DNA of 64,000 nucleotides from positions 1,178,001 through 1,242,000 of the forward strand of contig BCKT01000002.1 of the NCBI GenBank assembly GCA_003116875.1, written 5' to 3'. The position numbers and the translations under genes were made by a program. Positions 1-10,598 of the stretch are shown in pieces. The stretch comes from Takashimella koratensis. Its lineage: Eukaryota > Basidiomycota > Tremellomycetes > Trichosporonales > Tetragoniomycetaceae. The notes under the pieces were generated by a model, which worked only from the letters and a program-made list of their open reading frames with translations, had not been told where the DNA came from and made no database searches. Every line of letters starts with the position of its first letter. Positions within the stretch are counted from its first letter, which is position 1.

Positions 1-1184
1 CTACCGTGGCTCACCCTGAAGCCGGTAAAGTCACACTCGCGATTGTTCAGAAGATGGCCAGCCACGGGTCAAGTAATCCCGACGACGCCAGCGCGGGACA
101 ACAACATCATGGACCCGGTCTGACACCGGATAACTTTGCCGGAGTCGTCGCGCTGCTAGATGAGTTTGCGACGGCCGCCGGCGCAGCAGCAGCAGGGAGG
201 TTGCAGCAGGCTCGAAGAAGTTCGGGAGGAGCACAGACAGCGACCCTGGGCCCGACGGTGGAGAGAGGGTTGACGGCGCTGGACTCGTTGTACGAGCTCA
301 GGAACGTGATTCCCTCGCTCGTGGAGGGGAGCACCAAGTCGTCTCAGGATGGTGAGTGTCGCGATGGGGGCAATGATCCTGTTCTACGCAGAACGTTATC
401 AAATTGTTGCACACACCTTTGCTGACGCTGAACTTCCCATGCGTTTCGTTCCCAGCATTCAACGCGTTCTGGCTCCCACCTCTTCTGGTGATCGGCAAGC
501 AATGCGTCAACGGCTGTCGCGAGATCCGACAACGTGCCATGGCCTACTTACAACGCCTCCTGCTCTCTCCTCAACTCTTATCGTCGGACGGTTCTACCCT
601 CCCCACGATCTTCGACCGGGTCCTCTTCCCTGTTCTCGATGAGCTCCTTAAACCGCAGACCTACGAGCGCGACCCAGCAGGGATGGCAGATACTCGACTC
701 AAAGCGGCAACGTTGCTCTGTAAGATCTTCCTCCAGTATGTCGTTCGTCTCAAGGACGAAGGAAGGGGTAAAGTCGTAGGGAATCTATTTGTTAGAGTCC
801 TCGATAAGCTCGAGAGGTTTATGAGAGGCGAGAGGGATATGCTTGTGAGTTTTGACGACTGAGCTAAGAGGTGAGGGTTCGAGGGACAGTGAAACTGACT
901 TTCACGGGGGGCAGAACGAAGTCGGGGAAAGTTTGAAAAACGTTGTGCTTGTAATGCACAGCTCAAACCTCCTCCTCCCTCCTCCGCCACCGACCGCGAC
1001 AGCCCCAGGACCAGCGGCATCCGACAAACCAGCGGAAGGTGCAGATGCAGCGGCGGCACTCCCTGCCGTAGCCGAGTCGGATTCACGGACAGAGGACCAG
1101 AAGCAGCTCTGGGTAGAGAGCAGTCAGAGGATCGAACGCGTCTTGCCTGGCTTCCTGGACGAGGCGTTGTTGGCGCAACGATAA
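1..1184 (+). CDS. GBF1/Gea-type Arf guanine nucleotide exchange factor, C-terminal part (5' cut by window edge)
   Basis: Three exons are visible: 1-351 (frame starts at base 3), 456-844 and 915-1184, joined by introns 352-455 and 845-914 with GTGAGT donors; the reading frame stays open across both joins. About 335 C-terminal residues are present and the Sec7 catalytic domain lies upstream of the window. The protein has the helical HDS-type repeats of large Arf exchange factors. The stretch around AFNAFWLPPLL, the MAYLQRLLLSP helix, the RLKAATLLCKIFLQ helix and ESLKNVVLVMHSSN match the GBF1/Gea1/Gea2 C-terminus, including the near-invariant ESLKN..LVMH segment. Members load GTP on Arf at the early Golgi for COPI coat assembly. 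A Gln/Pro-rich spacer precedes the last helix (RIERVLPGFLDEAL). The similarity is recognised by eye; the assignment to Gea rather than BIG/Sec7 rests on the ESLKN segment. Confidence 0.82.
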
Positions 1185-2066
1185 GACGATAAAGAGGATC
1201 TCAGGATTAAGACTCGTTGGATCTGGACTTGGGCGTGGGCTTGGTAGTTTGTTGGACTGGGACTGGGACTGGGCTTGGGTTATATTTATATACAGTACAT
1301 ACATCAAAAGAGAAAGAGATCGGTTCAGAGATCGGTTCAGTACTTTGTTTCTTTCATCGTTTTGCATCTTCCTCTTCTTCCCAATTTTGTTCTTCTCGGT
1401 ACTGGGGCCATCATTCACACTACTCGCGTCACTTGCCTCACTTGCTTCACTTGCTTCACTTGCTTCACTCCCTTTGGCTCGTTTCACTTCTTGCAACGTA
1501 CATCTAGTGGTGATTATTCTGCTCCCTGTGGTGTAGAGTCGTTGCGGGTGTGCGACTCGATGGTCGTCCAAGATCCGGTAAGCCAGGTAGCCAGCCTGGT
1601 GGACCGGCGGGAGGTCCGAGAACCTCATCCCAACCCAAACCAACCCAACGCACGCGGCTCCGAGTGGATATCACACCACATGGTCCCCCAACCTCTCATT
1701 CGCTAAAAACCTTCGGACTCGTCCGCTTAATATTATGTCCGCGGCGTATTTCCGTCTGCCTCTTTGCCCACCGACCCTATTCGCTATCTATCTCCAGACC
1801 ATCTCTCGCCCCCCACCCTGTCCCAGTCTGCCGTCTGCCATCTCATGCTCTCGGTTCCTGCTATTTCGACTCGTGTCTATAGATCTAGCACATTCACCAC
1901 CCTCTCCACTGTCTGTCTCATTTCCAACACTTCCTCCCTTCGTCACTTCTTGACCACCACCGCTCAACCCAGATCAACATCGTCCACGCTACGCTCATCG
2001 CATTCGATCGCTGCTGGTAGAACAACTAGACCCCTCCTCCAAACTATCTTGCAACCACCACACACA
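1185..2066. other. Intergenic: 3' region of the exchange factor and promoter of threonine aldolase
   Basis: No convincing gene. It holds a short run of GACTGG units (about 1254-1276) and a 9-bp tandem repeat of the form CTTGCTTCA, roughly four copies, at about 1433-1472. A C/T-rich stretch from about 1740 to 2060 leads into the ATG at 2067 and looks like a fungal promoter/leader. Confidence 0.5.
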
Positions 2067-3902
2067 ATGCCAGTGTCCACCGCCGCAGCTACTGCCCCCG
2101 CGCTCGCTGCTAGTAAGAGCGATATCACCGAGGAAGTTGGAGGCCTTAAAAACGTCCAACAGCTTCACGCGACCTCTCGAGACTTTCGCAGTAAGTCTCA
2201 AGCTCTGTCTCATCATTGCCGCTCCCTTCACCATTTCCTTCCTCTCTCTATCTCATTCGACTCTACGGAAGGACCTTGCTAACTCGATCCACAGGCGACA
2301 CATTCACCATGCCCACCGACGCGCAGCTGCTGTTCGCGCTGACCGCTTCGAGGGGGGACGACGTCTACGAAGAGGATGAGACGACGCGCGCGCTCGAACA
2401 GCGTATGGCTTGGTTGACGGGTAAAGAGGCTGCGCTGTTTGGGATGAGTGGGACAATGACGAATCGTGAGTGCTGGGAGTCGGGCCTGGGGTGTTTGAGT
2501 GTGCCAGACATCAGCGCGCATGAGGGTGACCCAGAGGAATCCGAAGCGTTGGTAGCCAAGGCTCGGATCAGAGTCGAAGGACTGACGCATGTACAGAACT
2601 CGCGATCCGAACCCACATGAAGCAGCCCCCGCACAGTATCATCACCGACCACCGCGCGCATGTCCACAAGAACGAGGGTGAGCAAGTCTTCCCCTCTCAC
2701 CTCTTCCCTCTCCTCTTCAGATTTACTATCCTTGCTGACGTGGGACCCTCTTTAGCCGGCGGCATTGCAATGTTCTCGCAGGCGACCACACACGCCCTCG
2801 TCCCTTCCAACGGCGCCTACCTCACTGCGGAAGATATCGACTCCAAGCTTGAACTCGGAACCAACATCCATATCGCGCCTACCAAGCTCATCTGCCTTGA
2901 GAACACGCTCAACGGTGGTGTTTTCCCACAAGAGGAGGTGATCAAGATCTCGGAGTTGGCGAAGAAACATGGGATCGCGCTGCATGTGGACGGGGCGAGG
3001 ATCTGGAACGTCGCCGCGAAGGAAGTCGAGGATAGGGGTCTGGACGCGAGCGTGGAGGAGAACAGGCGGGCGGTGTAAGTTTGGCCGGGATTGTTATTAG
3101 ACTGTTTGGTTAGGGCTCGACTGACTCGTCAACATAGACTTACCGACCTCTTGGCACCATTTGACACCGCCTCCATCTGTCTGTCCAAGGGCATCGGTGC
3201 GCCTATCGGCTCGTGAGTCTGCTGCTTCTCGCCCTGCAATCGTCAGGTCTACAGCAGACACAGGATCTAACCGTCTATAAGGGTCATCGTCGGCACGCAA
3301 GAGTTCATCGACCGAGCTCGGTGGTTCCGCAAGGCGTTTGGCGGTGGTGTCCGCCAGATCGGCGGAATGGCCGCCGCTGCTGATTACGCTATCACCCATC
3401 ACTTCCCTCGTCTGCCCGAGACGCACGCGCTCGCACGGCGGCTTGCTAAGGGTCTCGAGGAAATTGGGTGTGAGATCAAGGCGAAGGTGGACACGAATAT
3501 GGTAAGTGTGGGCGAAGCATTCTGGGCCTAGCATTCCGAGCCGAGCATTCTGTGCCAAGTGTTTTAGCCCAAAGCTGTAAGCATGGGCCCAGAGGTCTAC
3601 ATGTCTATCTCTGAGACGCGGGCGTGCTCAGATGGTGGTGCACATGTTCAGACTCGTGCTGAACTTCACCCTTCCCACAGGTCATCTTCGATCCCCGACC
3701 TGCTGGCTTGGAACTCGCCGTGCTCGCAAAGCACATGGCTTCCATTCCGGACCCGATCAAGCTTCTCCCCTTCGGCCGTTGCGTAATCCACCACCAGACC
3801 TCGCCGCAGGCCGTTGACGATTTGTTGGCTGAGATGGCCAAACTCAAGGCCGCAGTTCCCGAAGGTACGAAGCTGGAGCTCGGCAAGACGAGGTTCTACT
3901 GA
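2067..3902 (+). CDS. GLY1: L-threonine aldolase (low-specificity type, PLP-dependent)
   Basis: Seven exons (2067-2190, 2295-2465, 2597-2677, 2756-3074, 3138-3212, 3282-3501, 3681-3902) give a 403-residue protein in continuous frame. The enzyme cleaves L-threonine or L-allo-threonine to glycine and acetaldehyde and is a cytosolic glycine source. Diagnostic segments are the N-terminal DTFTMPT, the cofactor-side SGTMTNQLAIRTH, the substrate loop [16 protein letters not shown] (the Asp that contacts the pyridine nitrogen) and [14 protein letters not shown], whose lysine (about residue 249) is the expected Schiff-base residue. [16 protein letters not shown] is the usual arginine-containing motif. 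The first ATG of the open exon was chosen; about 30 residues precede the conserved core and are Ala/Thr-rich, so a mitochondrial targeting role is possible but not shown. All introns are GT-AG. Confidence 0.95.
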
Positions 3903-4200
3903 GGTGTTGCGCGGGCTTGAGAGGATAGATCGTATTCTTGTTGTAGAAGGCAGAAAAGGAGAGGATAGCAAGGTGTTGATATACGTTGGGGAGAAGGTTG
4001 GAAGCTATCATGTCTAGAGAATACGTCTTGATATGCATACATGTTGCTCCTCGTTGCTGCGATGATCGTCGTCGACGGTCGTGTGCCCATTGCCACGCCA
4101 CCAGGAGCGGTTAAGCCGCCGGAACCAAATTTCGACAACAACAAACCTCCTTCACGTCCACAGTTCAACGAACGCCCTTCCCTCCACCAGACCAACCACC

Positions 4201-5008
4201 ATGGCGACCACTTCATCCTCTGCAGCGTCCACACCAACACCTACACCGGCCCTCGCTCCAGGCCCCAGCACCGCCCGCCTCGCTACGGGCGGGTCCAAGC
4301 TCGCCTCCGCTGCTGGCGCGGGATCTCACGACGCGTCGTCACCCGACAAAGCCGGCAAAGGGGGGAAGAGCGGAGGTGTCGGCTCAGCACCAATGGCGAA
4401 TGGGGCAACGGGAGCAAGTGGTGCAGGGGGTACAATCAGCGCGAAAGACGTCGTTAGTCCTGGAGAACTTTGCGGTTTCGTGAGTCCTTGGTCTGGTTGA
4501 ACAAGAGAGTGGTGCAGGGCAGGACTGATGGTTGGGTGTTAGGGTGGTGAGAGGCGAGGGTGATGGTGCCGACGCTGACCATGCTCTGTCTCTTGTTGAT
4601 TCGCTTTGTTTTGAAACCTGGCATGCGTCCGTATCGGACACAGGTCGACACTTTGCTCGCTCAGCTCGAGAGCAGATTCGACGACATGTCTGAACAAGTT
4701 TTGTAAGTCTCACCGCTTCCTACCATCCTATGAGCACCTAGGACTGCACCGTATAGGAGGTGACGAAGTATGCATTGCTAACTGCCTTCACCTACAGGGG
4801 TCGAAGTGAGTCCACCCATTTCCTCGGATCGGATCCTTCCTTTCCTGCGAAGAGCGCCTCGCAGCACATGACCCCGCCTAGTTGTGTTTCGTCTGAAGCT
4901 TACGCTGACCTTGCAGTGAACGAGATGTCGGGGCGGATAGACACGCTCGAGACAGCGATCGCGGACCTCATGCACGGCGGGATCGAAGGCGGGAGTGGCA
5001 AGTCGTAG
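4201..5008 (+). CDS. HSBP1-like heat-shock-factor-binding coiled-coil protein
   Basis: Four exons (4201-4479, 4644-4702, 4798-4805, 4917-5008) encode 145 residues. The first about 93 residues are low-complexity Ala/Ser/Gly/Thr. The C-terminal about 50 residues form a heptad coiled coil: VDTLLAQLESRFDDMSEQVL, then GRMNEMSGRIDTLETAIADL. This matches heat shock factor binding protein 1, a small trimeric coiled coil that binds the HSF1 trimerisation region and the WASH complex component Ccdc53. Exon 3 is only 8 nt long (GGGTCGAA); it is required to keep the frame and to complete the LGRM segment of the conserved helix. The N-terminal extension is not part of the usual about 75-residue family and looks disordered. 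The ATG at 4201 sits in a good context (ACCATGG). Confidence 0.88.
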
Positions 5009-5597
5009 CCTCGCAGTGATGGCTGGGGTCAATGGTGGGAGGGAAGGTGTCACGATATTTGACGATTGGTGGATGGTGCTTGGACGTTGGAGTTAGGCTG
5101 TGGACAAGATGGAGTCGTATGAGGCATGTGTTTGTGTCGATGGAGCCGCAAGGCCACTCACTGGCTTAGTTCGTTGTATGTATTCTGGTTCTGCGTTCGT
5201 TACCGTTGACCGCCAGTCTCGCTCGCTATCCGTGCATGTTGAGGGGCAGATGTGGCACAGAGGATGGGCGATATTTGGGACGCAGAGCCGTCCTTTATGA
5301 GGCCGCGCACGCAGCTCTTCGCCTGGTTGGCGCTCCTTTCTCGTGGTTGGATGCGACGGTAGGCCTTTACAGTATGTATCTCCTTTTATCTGGACGTTTG
5401 GACATGCGTTTCACAGTATAGCTCGACATCGGTCGCAGAGGTGAGAAGCGAATCGTACATGTATCCTCGTCTTGCCCATTTTGGGGAGAATTACTACAGG
5501 AGCAGTCGCGTTCGCCTCTCTTTCCCCATTGCTCTTTCTCCCGACGTGGTAGCTCATATCAATCATCACTCTGCATCCAAGAACACACGCGCATACA
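5009..5597. other. Intergenic, no feature recognised
   Basis: Spacer between the HSBP1-like gene and the first orphan paralogue. Short open frames exist on the + strand but none has homology, splice support or a sensible start that I can see. Presumably the 3' UTR of one gene and promoter of the next. Confidence 0.4.
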
Positions 5598-6438
5598 ATG
5601 GACTATCTTACAGCCATAGCCAAGGCCTCTGAGGGAGAATGCGAAACGTCGATCGACCGTTTCCAGAATGCACTCGCCAACGCTACGACCGCTAGTGATG
5701 TGCTCGTTGCCATTTCAGGACTTGATAGTGAGTCAAGGCTCTCCCCCGCCTTCAAGGGAGAGACGCGCAAAGAACTGGGATATCGGAGGCTAACATCACC
5801 TCCGTGTTCCTCCGGTTTCAGATAAATCGTTCACCAAAGACAGTCTGATAGCTGCCCGTAACTCATTCCTCAGCAGTCTTGCGGACGAGCATTCTGGCTG
5901 GCGCTTTGGTTGGCAGATGGGGGATCGGCCGATCTCCAATTACTTGCAAGGCAAATACAATCCGATACAAAACGAGAGCACAGCTGATCTTCTCCTTACA
6001 TCCTTGGCTGAATTGAGTGTGAAACCTCTAGAAGAACTGGTTGGATCCAGCCTTGCGGACTTTCCAACGGGATACGACTGCAAGGTCGCTTCCGACACAG
6101 CCCTTGGTCACATGAGGGAGCTCTACAAGAGACGAGAAAAGGCGGCTAACGCCTCAAATGTGGAGCTTGCAAGGAGGGAAACATTTGCAAGCAGTGAATC
6201 TTTGAGTCCTGATAACCCCTTCAGCATAGCAGAGCTCGATTTTAGGGCAGAACTAATCCAGAAAGTGAATCATAGAAAGCCTACCTTATACCGCCTCTCA
6301 AGGACAGACAAGATCAATGGTACACTTGAAGGTGTGCCAGGTGCGATTGCGAACAGGGTGGAGGAAATCCTAGTCGATGTTTGCCATCGTCTCGCAGGTA
6401 CACAGCTGCCGCCGACCATTGAGGCAGCCAATGCCTGA
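5598..6438 (+). CDS. Unrecognised protein, tandem paralogue 1
   Basis: Two exons (5598-5727 and 5822-6438) joined by a 94-nt GTGAGT-CAG intron give 248 residues. I do not recognise the family. The protein is predicted soluble, without signal peptide, membrane segment or metal-binding cluster. It shares a co-linear pattern with the next gene: NATTASDVLVAISGL near the N-terminus, then SNYLQGKYN, LLTSLAELSVKPLEEL, and a C-terminal block PTLYRL, NGTLEGV, RVEEILVDVCHRLAGT, PPT. The intron lies at the same codon and phase (phase 1, right after SGL plus one residue) as in its neighbour, so the two arose by duplication of an intron-containing gene. The ATG at 5598 is the first in-frame start of exon 1. 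Function unknown. Confidence 0.8.
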
Positions 6439-6943
6439 ATAGTTTTGAGGGATGGAGACTGGAACTGCTAGACGAGTCCACTCTCATTCGTTCTCGTGGG
6501 TGTTTGGACACTCAATAACAAATATCGTAGCCAAACAAGATGCAAGTCCGAGTCAATGATATTGACGAGTTGCGAGTAAGACCGGAACTTACATAACTAA
6601 CCAGATGCTTGGTGCGCACAAAGGACCGTATCGGTGAGCTTACCGACCCAGCTGACTTTGCCCGTTGAGCCTTGAAGGGAAAGGTTTCGGGGTCAATGCG
6701 AACGCCGCTCTCAGCAGTCTGGGTAAACCTTTGATAGTCGCGCGGGCTGACGGGCTGCACCAGACATCGCCGACCTGTGAAAGGTAGGGCAGACAATCAA
6801 AAGTGGGCAATGCTTTTGACCCAATTGGATGAACAACGGAGGGTCACCAGCTTACTATTTGAGAGTCAAACTTTTTCCCACTACAAAAAGACATTCACTT
6901 CAAAGTGCTTCTTCCCACTTATTGAGTCTATTGAAACTCGACT
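6439..6943. other. Spacer between the tandem paralogues; possible small spliced minus-strand gene
   Basis: Mostly promoter of the second paralogue. On the minus strand there are consistent splice-like signals: ATG at 6894, a GTAAGC donor after 6856, a CACAG acceptor before 6774 and a second GTAAGC donor after 6645. They would join a 39-nt and a 130-nt open segment. The predicted peptide resembles no family I know and a last exon could not be settled, so it is not called as a gene. Confidence 0.25.
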
Positions 6944-7684
6944 ATGAACACCGTCTTTGATGACTCTGACGACGATGGCGGCGTCAGCCTTCAAGACCCA
7001 TGTTACACTCACTTCACACAGCGTTTTGCAAACGCAACCAATGCTGCTGATATCTTGGAAGCGTTCTCGGGACTGGAGAGTAAGTTTGATCGCTCTCCAT
7101 CGGGGGGTCTTTGCCGCGTTGACGATCTCGGTCTCTTTTCAGGCGGGTCTTTCTCTCCCGAAAGTCTTACGAAGGCCAGTACTATGTTAATCAGGGCTCT
7201 AGCGGACAAAGAAACAGGCTGGAAGTTTGCCGAGGATGAGGGAACGATATACAGCTACCTCAACGGCGAGTATCGGAGGACCGCAGACGCGAGGACCATG
7301 CTTACTTCTCTGATCGAGCTGAGCGAACGCCCTCTTAGGCAGCTTTTTGAAGACAACCAAGTGCAGAGGGATCCCGTGGCTCAACTACGGGATGCACTGA
7401 GATTTATGAAGTCGATGTTAAGCAACCGAGTGGACGAAAATCGCTCCCATAACAAGGAAGTGAAGGAGTCTTACGATCAGGATGTATGGAACTCGCTATT
7501 GAGAATGAGCACACTGTACCGCATCGCTGCGTATGATCGGACCAATGGGACATTGGAGGATCGAGGTGATTCTATCCTAACTAAGGTGGAGGAGATCCTT
7601 GTCAATGTTGCTCATCGCCTCACGGGAACAGCGTCACCTCCCACCGTGAGAGAGCATTCGGTTTACGAGCATAGTTTTGCATGA
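6944..7684 (+). CDS. Unrecognised protein, tandem paralogue 2
   Basis: Two exons (6944-7079, 7143-7684) around a 63-nt intron (GTAAGT, TTTTCAG) give 225 residues. The intron length is a multiple of three and has no stop, so intron retention would give a 246-residue form. The spliced form is preferred because the first paralogue has an intron at the identical place and phase. Shared blocks with paralogue 1 are RFANATNAADILEAFSGLES, YSYLNGEYR, LTSLIELSERPLRQL, STLYRI, NGTLED and KVEEILVNVAHRLTGT, PPT. An acidic N-terminal run (DDSDDD) is specific to this copy. No family or enzymatic motif was recognised. The surrounding spacers show no terminal repeats, so this looks like an ordinary local duplication. 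Confidence 0.8.
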   Translation: MNTVFDDSDDDGGVSLQDPCYTHFTQRFANATNAADILEAFSGLESKFDRSPSGGLCRVDDLGLFSGGSFSPESLTKASTMLIRALADKETGWKFAEDEGTIYSYLNGEYRRTADARTMLTSLIELSERPLRQLFEDNQVQRDPVAQLRDALRFMKSMLSNRVDENRSHNKEVKESYDQDVWNSLLRMSTLYRIAAYDRTNGTLEDRGDSILTKVEEILVNVAHRLTGTASPPTVREHSVYEHSFA

Positions 7685-8467
7685 GGAGCTGGAAATAGTC
7701 TGACCTTTTGCGATCCGTCCATGAACTATGGGTTTGTTTCTCTTATTCACCTTGATTGATGCAAGTGTCTATCTTGTTTTTCGTGGAACGTCTCTGGCAT
7801 TCCGAACCTCTCAGATTGCTGTCAGTCACTCAGTCTCGAAGTTTTACCATAATCAGACGTTAGACTCGGCAGTCAGCACTCAAAGGCATACATTACACTG
7901 AAGACAACTTTTGATCGAGTCGCACATATCTTTCTGATATCCTTCTAAGCGAATGAAAGATCTTTTGTGGATCCCGTTCACGGCTGGGGAAATAGACGCT
8001 TTCTCTGACGACTTGGCGGTTATCTTGTCGACCTCGCTTGCGGTAGCTTTCCGCTGTCGGGCTTTACAAAGGGTCAACCTGGAACAGCATCCCCTCCAAG
8101 CAAATAGAGATGAATATCTATCCCACGAATGTAGCGTATGATTTGTGTCTTTGCGACTCGTCCGCACGCATTAACTCACCTCGCCATCCCGATTGATTCA
8201 ATTCTTTGATAGCTGATGAATGGCTTTCTCAAAAGGGTGGATTGATTCACAACACGCCGCAGCCTCGTGACATCCTAACGCTGATACATCATCCTCGACA
8301 CAGCTATCGACACGGACAGACGATCGATAAGTGTCTCAAGGGACTCCGTACGGATGAACACATCATTCGTGTGTCTACTCTCTCTCACCTTTACTCCATT
8401 CAACGACTTTGACTGATTAACCCACTAACCTCTCGACACTCGGACGGCTACTCTCTTCATATCACAA
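7685..8467. other. Intergenic, no supported gene
   Basis: Lies between the 3' end of paralogue 2 and the 3' end of the TMEM33-like gene (convergent). Short open frames on both strands between 7880 and 8412 have no recognisable similarity and no paired splice sites. The segment is longer than a normal convergent spacer in this window, so a non-coding RNA or gene relic cannot be excluded. Confidence 0.4.
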
Positions 8468-9668
8468 TCACCTCCTCGCTGCTCCCGCGCCGGCTCCTGC
8501 TCCGTTAGGGGCAGCACCGGCAGCGGCGGGCTGGGCAGGCTGACCAGGGACGAGGGAGCCACCGCCCCAGCTCGCGACCATGCGCTTGGCCGTGGCCCAT
8601 GCGCTGACAACCGGTTGAGGCTTGCCGACCACCAATGTGTCGATGCGCGCGACCAAGGAGTTGACGGCAGCGCGGGTGAAGGGGGAGGCGTGGTACCTGA
8701 GGCGGATGAAATGGGCGAGGAACAACGGGGCGATCATTGAGCTGCGGAAACTGTAAAGGCGTCAGCTAGAGCAAGGGCGGATAGAAGCTAACTCACGTGA
8801 TGGCACCAAGAGCAAGACGGGCAAAGATGATAAGCTCAGCGTAGGCGACAAAGTTCATGGCCTTGTCGTAGTTGTTCTTGACCCAAAGCTGGATCTGACG
8901 GTTTAGCGTGTCTGCCCAGCCAGCCGGAGCGCTGGGAGCGGCACCGTTAGCGCCAGCTTGTGGGGCCTGCCTCCTGCATCGGGGTCAGCTCAACTCATTG
9001 TTCGCGAAGAGGGAGCTCACGGGATGAACTTTGGGAGAACATTGGTGCGGAAGAAGGTAGCGCAGTGGAACAGGGAGAAGGTCGCGAAGGGTAGAATCGA
9101 GACTGGGCCATGTCAGCGAGGTAGATGACGCGATGATGAGGGCGAATATCTTTACTCACTGTTGATCGGCTTAGAGATGAACCTAATATGGGCACAAGAT
9201 TAGCTTCGGCGCATGTTCCTGGCAGAGAGGTTGCAGACTTACCAGTAGAGAGCCAAGAGACCGTATTGAGCGTTCTCATCAACGAATGCGCGACGCAGCC
9301 ATGCGGTACCGTTGGGCCTGCCGAGAGACTTGTAGATGACGATAGAGTAGGAGACGAGGGCTCCGATGTAGGCGAATCGGTAGGACCAGGCAGGGGTGGA
9401 CTGGAAGAAGGCGGTGCGCAGCAGGACGTGGGCTGCGGGAGTAGACAAGGTTTATCCCAACGACCACGAGGGAGGGACGGGTTCGAAGGTGATAGCGGGC
9501 GCCATGCAGATGTGGTGAGAGATGGAGAGAGTTTTAGGAGAGCGAAGAAGTAAGATGAGAAGGTCAGCGGCGTCACAATACTGAACATTGGCTAAACTCA
9601 CCCGAGCCGGCGAGGACGAGGGCGTGACCTATGGCCCAGATGTGATGAGGATCGAGCGGGGAAGCCAT
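8468..9668 (-). CDS. TMEM33/Pom33-Per33-type ER and nuclear-envelope membrane protein
   Basis: Six exons on the minus strand (9602-9668, 9243-9432, 9160-9182, 9021-9102, 8797-8973, 8468-8750) give 273 residues. Exon 3 is only 23 nt. Family members shape ER tubules and help nuclear pore biogenesis (yeast Pom33/Per33, fission yeast Tts1, human TMEM33). The N-terminal block HHIWAIGHALVLAGSAHVLL, the aromatic helix ending AWSYRFAYIGALVSYSIVIYK, the AQYGLLALYWFISKPI segment and the later LPFATFSLFHCATFFRTN segment fit the family in order. Several hydrophobic helices are followed by the amphipathic AELIIFARLALGAITFRSSM region. The C-terminus is a polar Ala/Gly/Pro tail rich in GAGAG, typical of the cytosolic end. 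The ATG at 9668 begins the conserved segment at once. Length matches the family (about 250). Confidence 0.88.
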
Positions 9669-9966
9669 GTTGAATGTGGTCGAGTGAGGATAGACAGGTG
9701 TGTGGGTTGTGGTTTGGTGAGCAGAAGGTAGGTAAGATGTTGTTTACTGTTGACGTGGATGGTACCTGGGGAGACGTGGAGTTAGGCAAAGGGAGAGCGG
9801 TTGATTGAGCGGGAGCGGTGCAGGGTGCGGCGTTGAGGGGAGCCGAGGCGTCCGATAGCAAAAGGTGGGTGCTGAGTACCGCGGGAATAGCGAGGCGAGA
9901 GGTGTCGCTTTGACTTGAGATGTGGGTGGGTGGACGAGGTGAAGCAAGTGGGAATGACGATGGAGA

Positions 9967-10008
9967 GGATGGAGGATGGAGGATGGAGGATGGAGGATGG
10001 AGGATGGA
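9967..10008. repeat. GGATGGA minisatellite
   Basis: About six tandem copies of a 7-bp unit (GGATGGA) in the upstream region of the TMEM33-like gene. Confidence 0.9.
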
Positions 10009-10048
10009 TTTAGCTGGATCCAATGAGAAGTCGGATCGCTGACGTAGG

Positions 10049-10049
<1 letters not shown>

Positions 10050-10085
<36 letters not shown>
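10050..10085. repeat. (AC)n microsatellite
   Basis: Perfect AC dinucleotide repeat of about 18 units in the divergent promoter between the TMEM33-like and lactonase-like genes. Confidence 0.95.
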
Positions 10086-10087
<2 letters not shown>

Positions 10088-10598
10088 GCGGAAGCATATT
10101 TGGGACGCCCGAACATACACACAGGAACACGGAGGGAGGATCATTTAAAGTGGCGTCCTATCGCACACTGTGGCACCAGCCCAGCGCCGGTGGTTCATCC
10201 TCCACTCACTGTCTCGTCGCATGCACTAGCGGGAGGGCAGTGAGCTGCGTCAACAAGGACAAGACGACGTAAGCAAGCAGCATCGTCAGCGTGAGTGAGC
10301 ACTGACTCGTTGAATACTCCCAGTCAAACTCCACGCTGTCCCACTGCCTACCTACGGTGGCACGGACTTTGTGCGATCGGCCTGGGATGGTGATTACGTA
10401 ACACAGCACTATGCATACACAACCCGATCGACTCCTGCGAATGATTCGCGCGTCTCGGCCCTGCTTGCTTTGCCCCCTCCAACCTAGCCAGCCAGCGCTC
10501 CCCCTCCCTCCTCTCTCTCTATCCTTTGCTCCCTCATCCAACTCCCATCCCTCTGCATCTCTCATCCTCCCTCCTCATCCACGCGCACAGGCGACGCG

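Larger units (their letters stand above)
9669..10598. promoter_or_regulatory. Divergent promoter between TMEM33-like and lactonase-like genes
   Basis: A 0.93-kb bidirectional upstream region. It contains a seven-base minisatellite (GGATGGA units, about six copies, 9967-10008) and an AC dinucleotide run (about 10050-10085). A C/T-rich segment (10480-10590) immediately precedes the ATG at 10599, as expected for a fungal leader. Translations through the AC run give Cys-Val repeats and are not genes. Confidence 0.5.

Noticed and set aside
7880..8412. Short frames as a possible third, degenerate paralogue
   Set aside because: None of the shared motifs of the two orphan paralogues could be found.
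9598..10130. Minus-strand open frames with long Cys-Val repeats
   Set aside because: Produced by translating the (AC)n microsatellite and adjacent minisatellite; no domain and no splice support.
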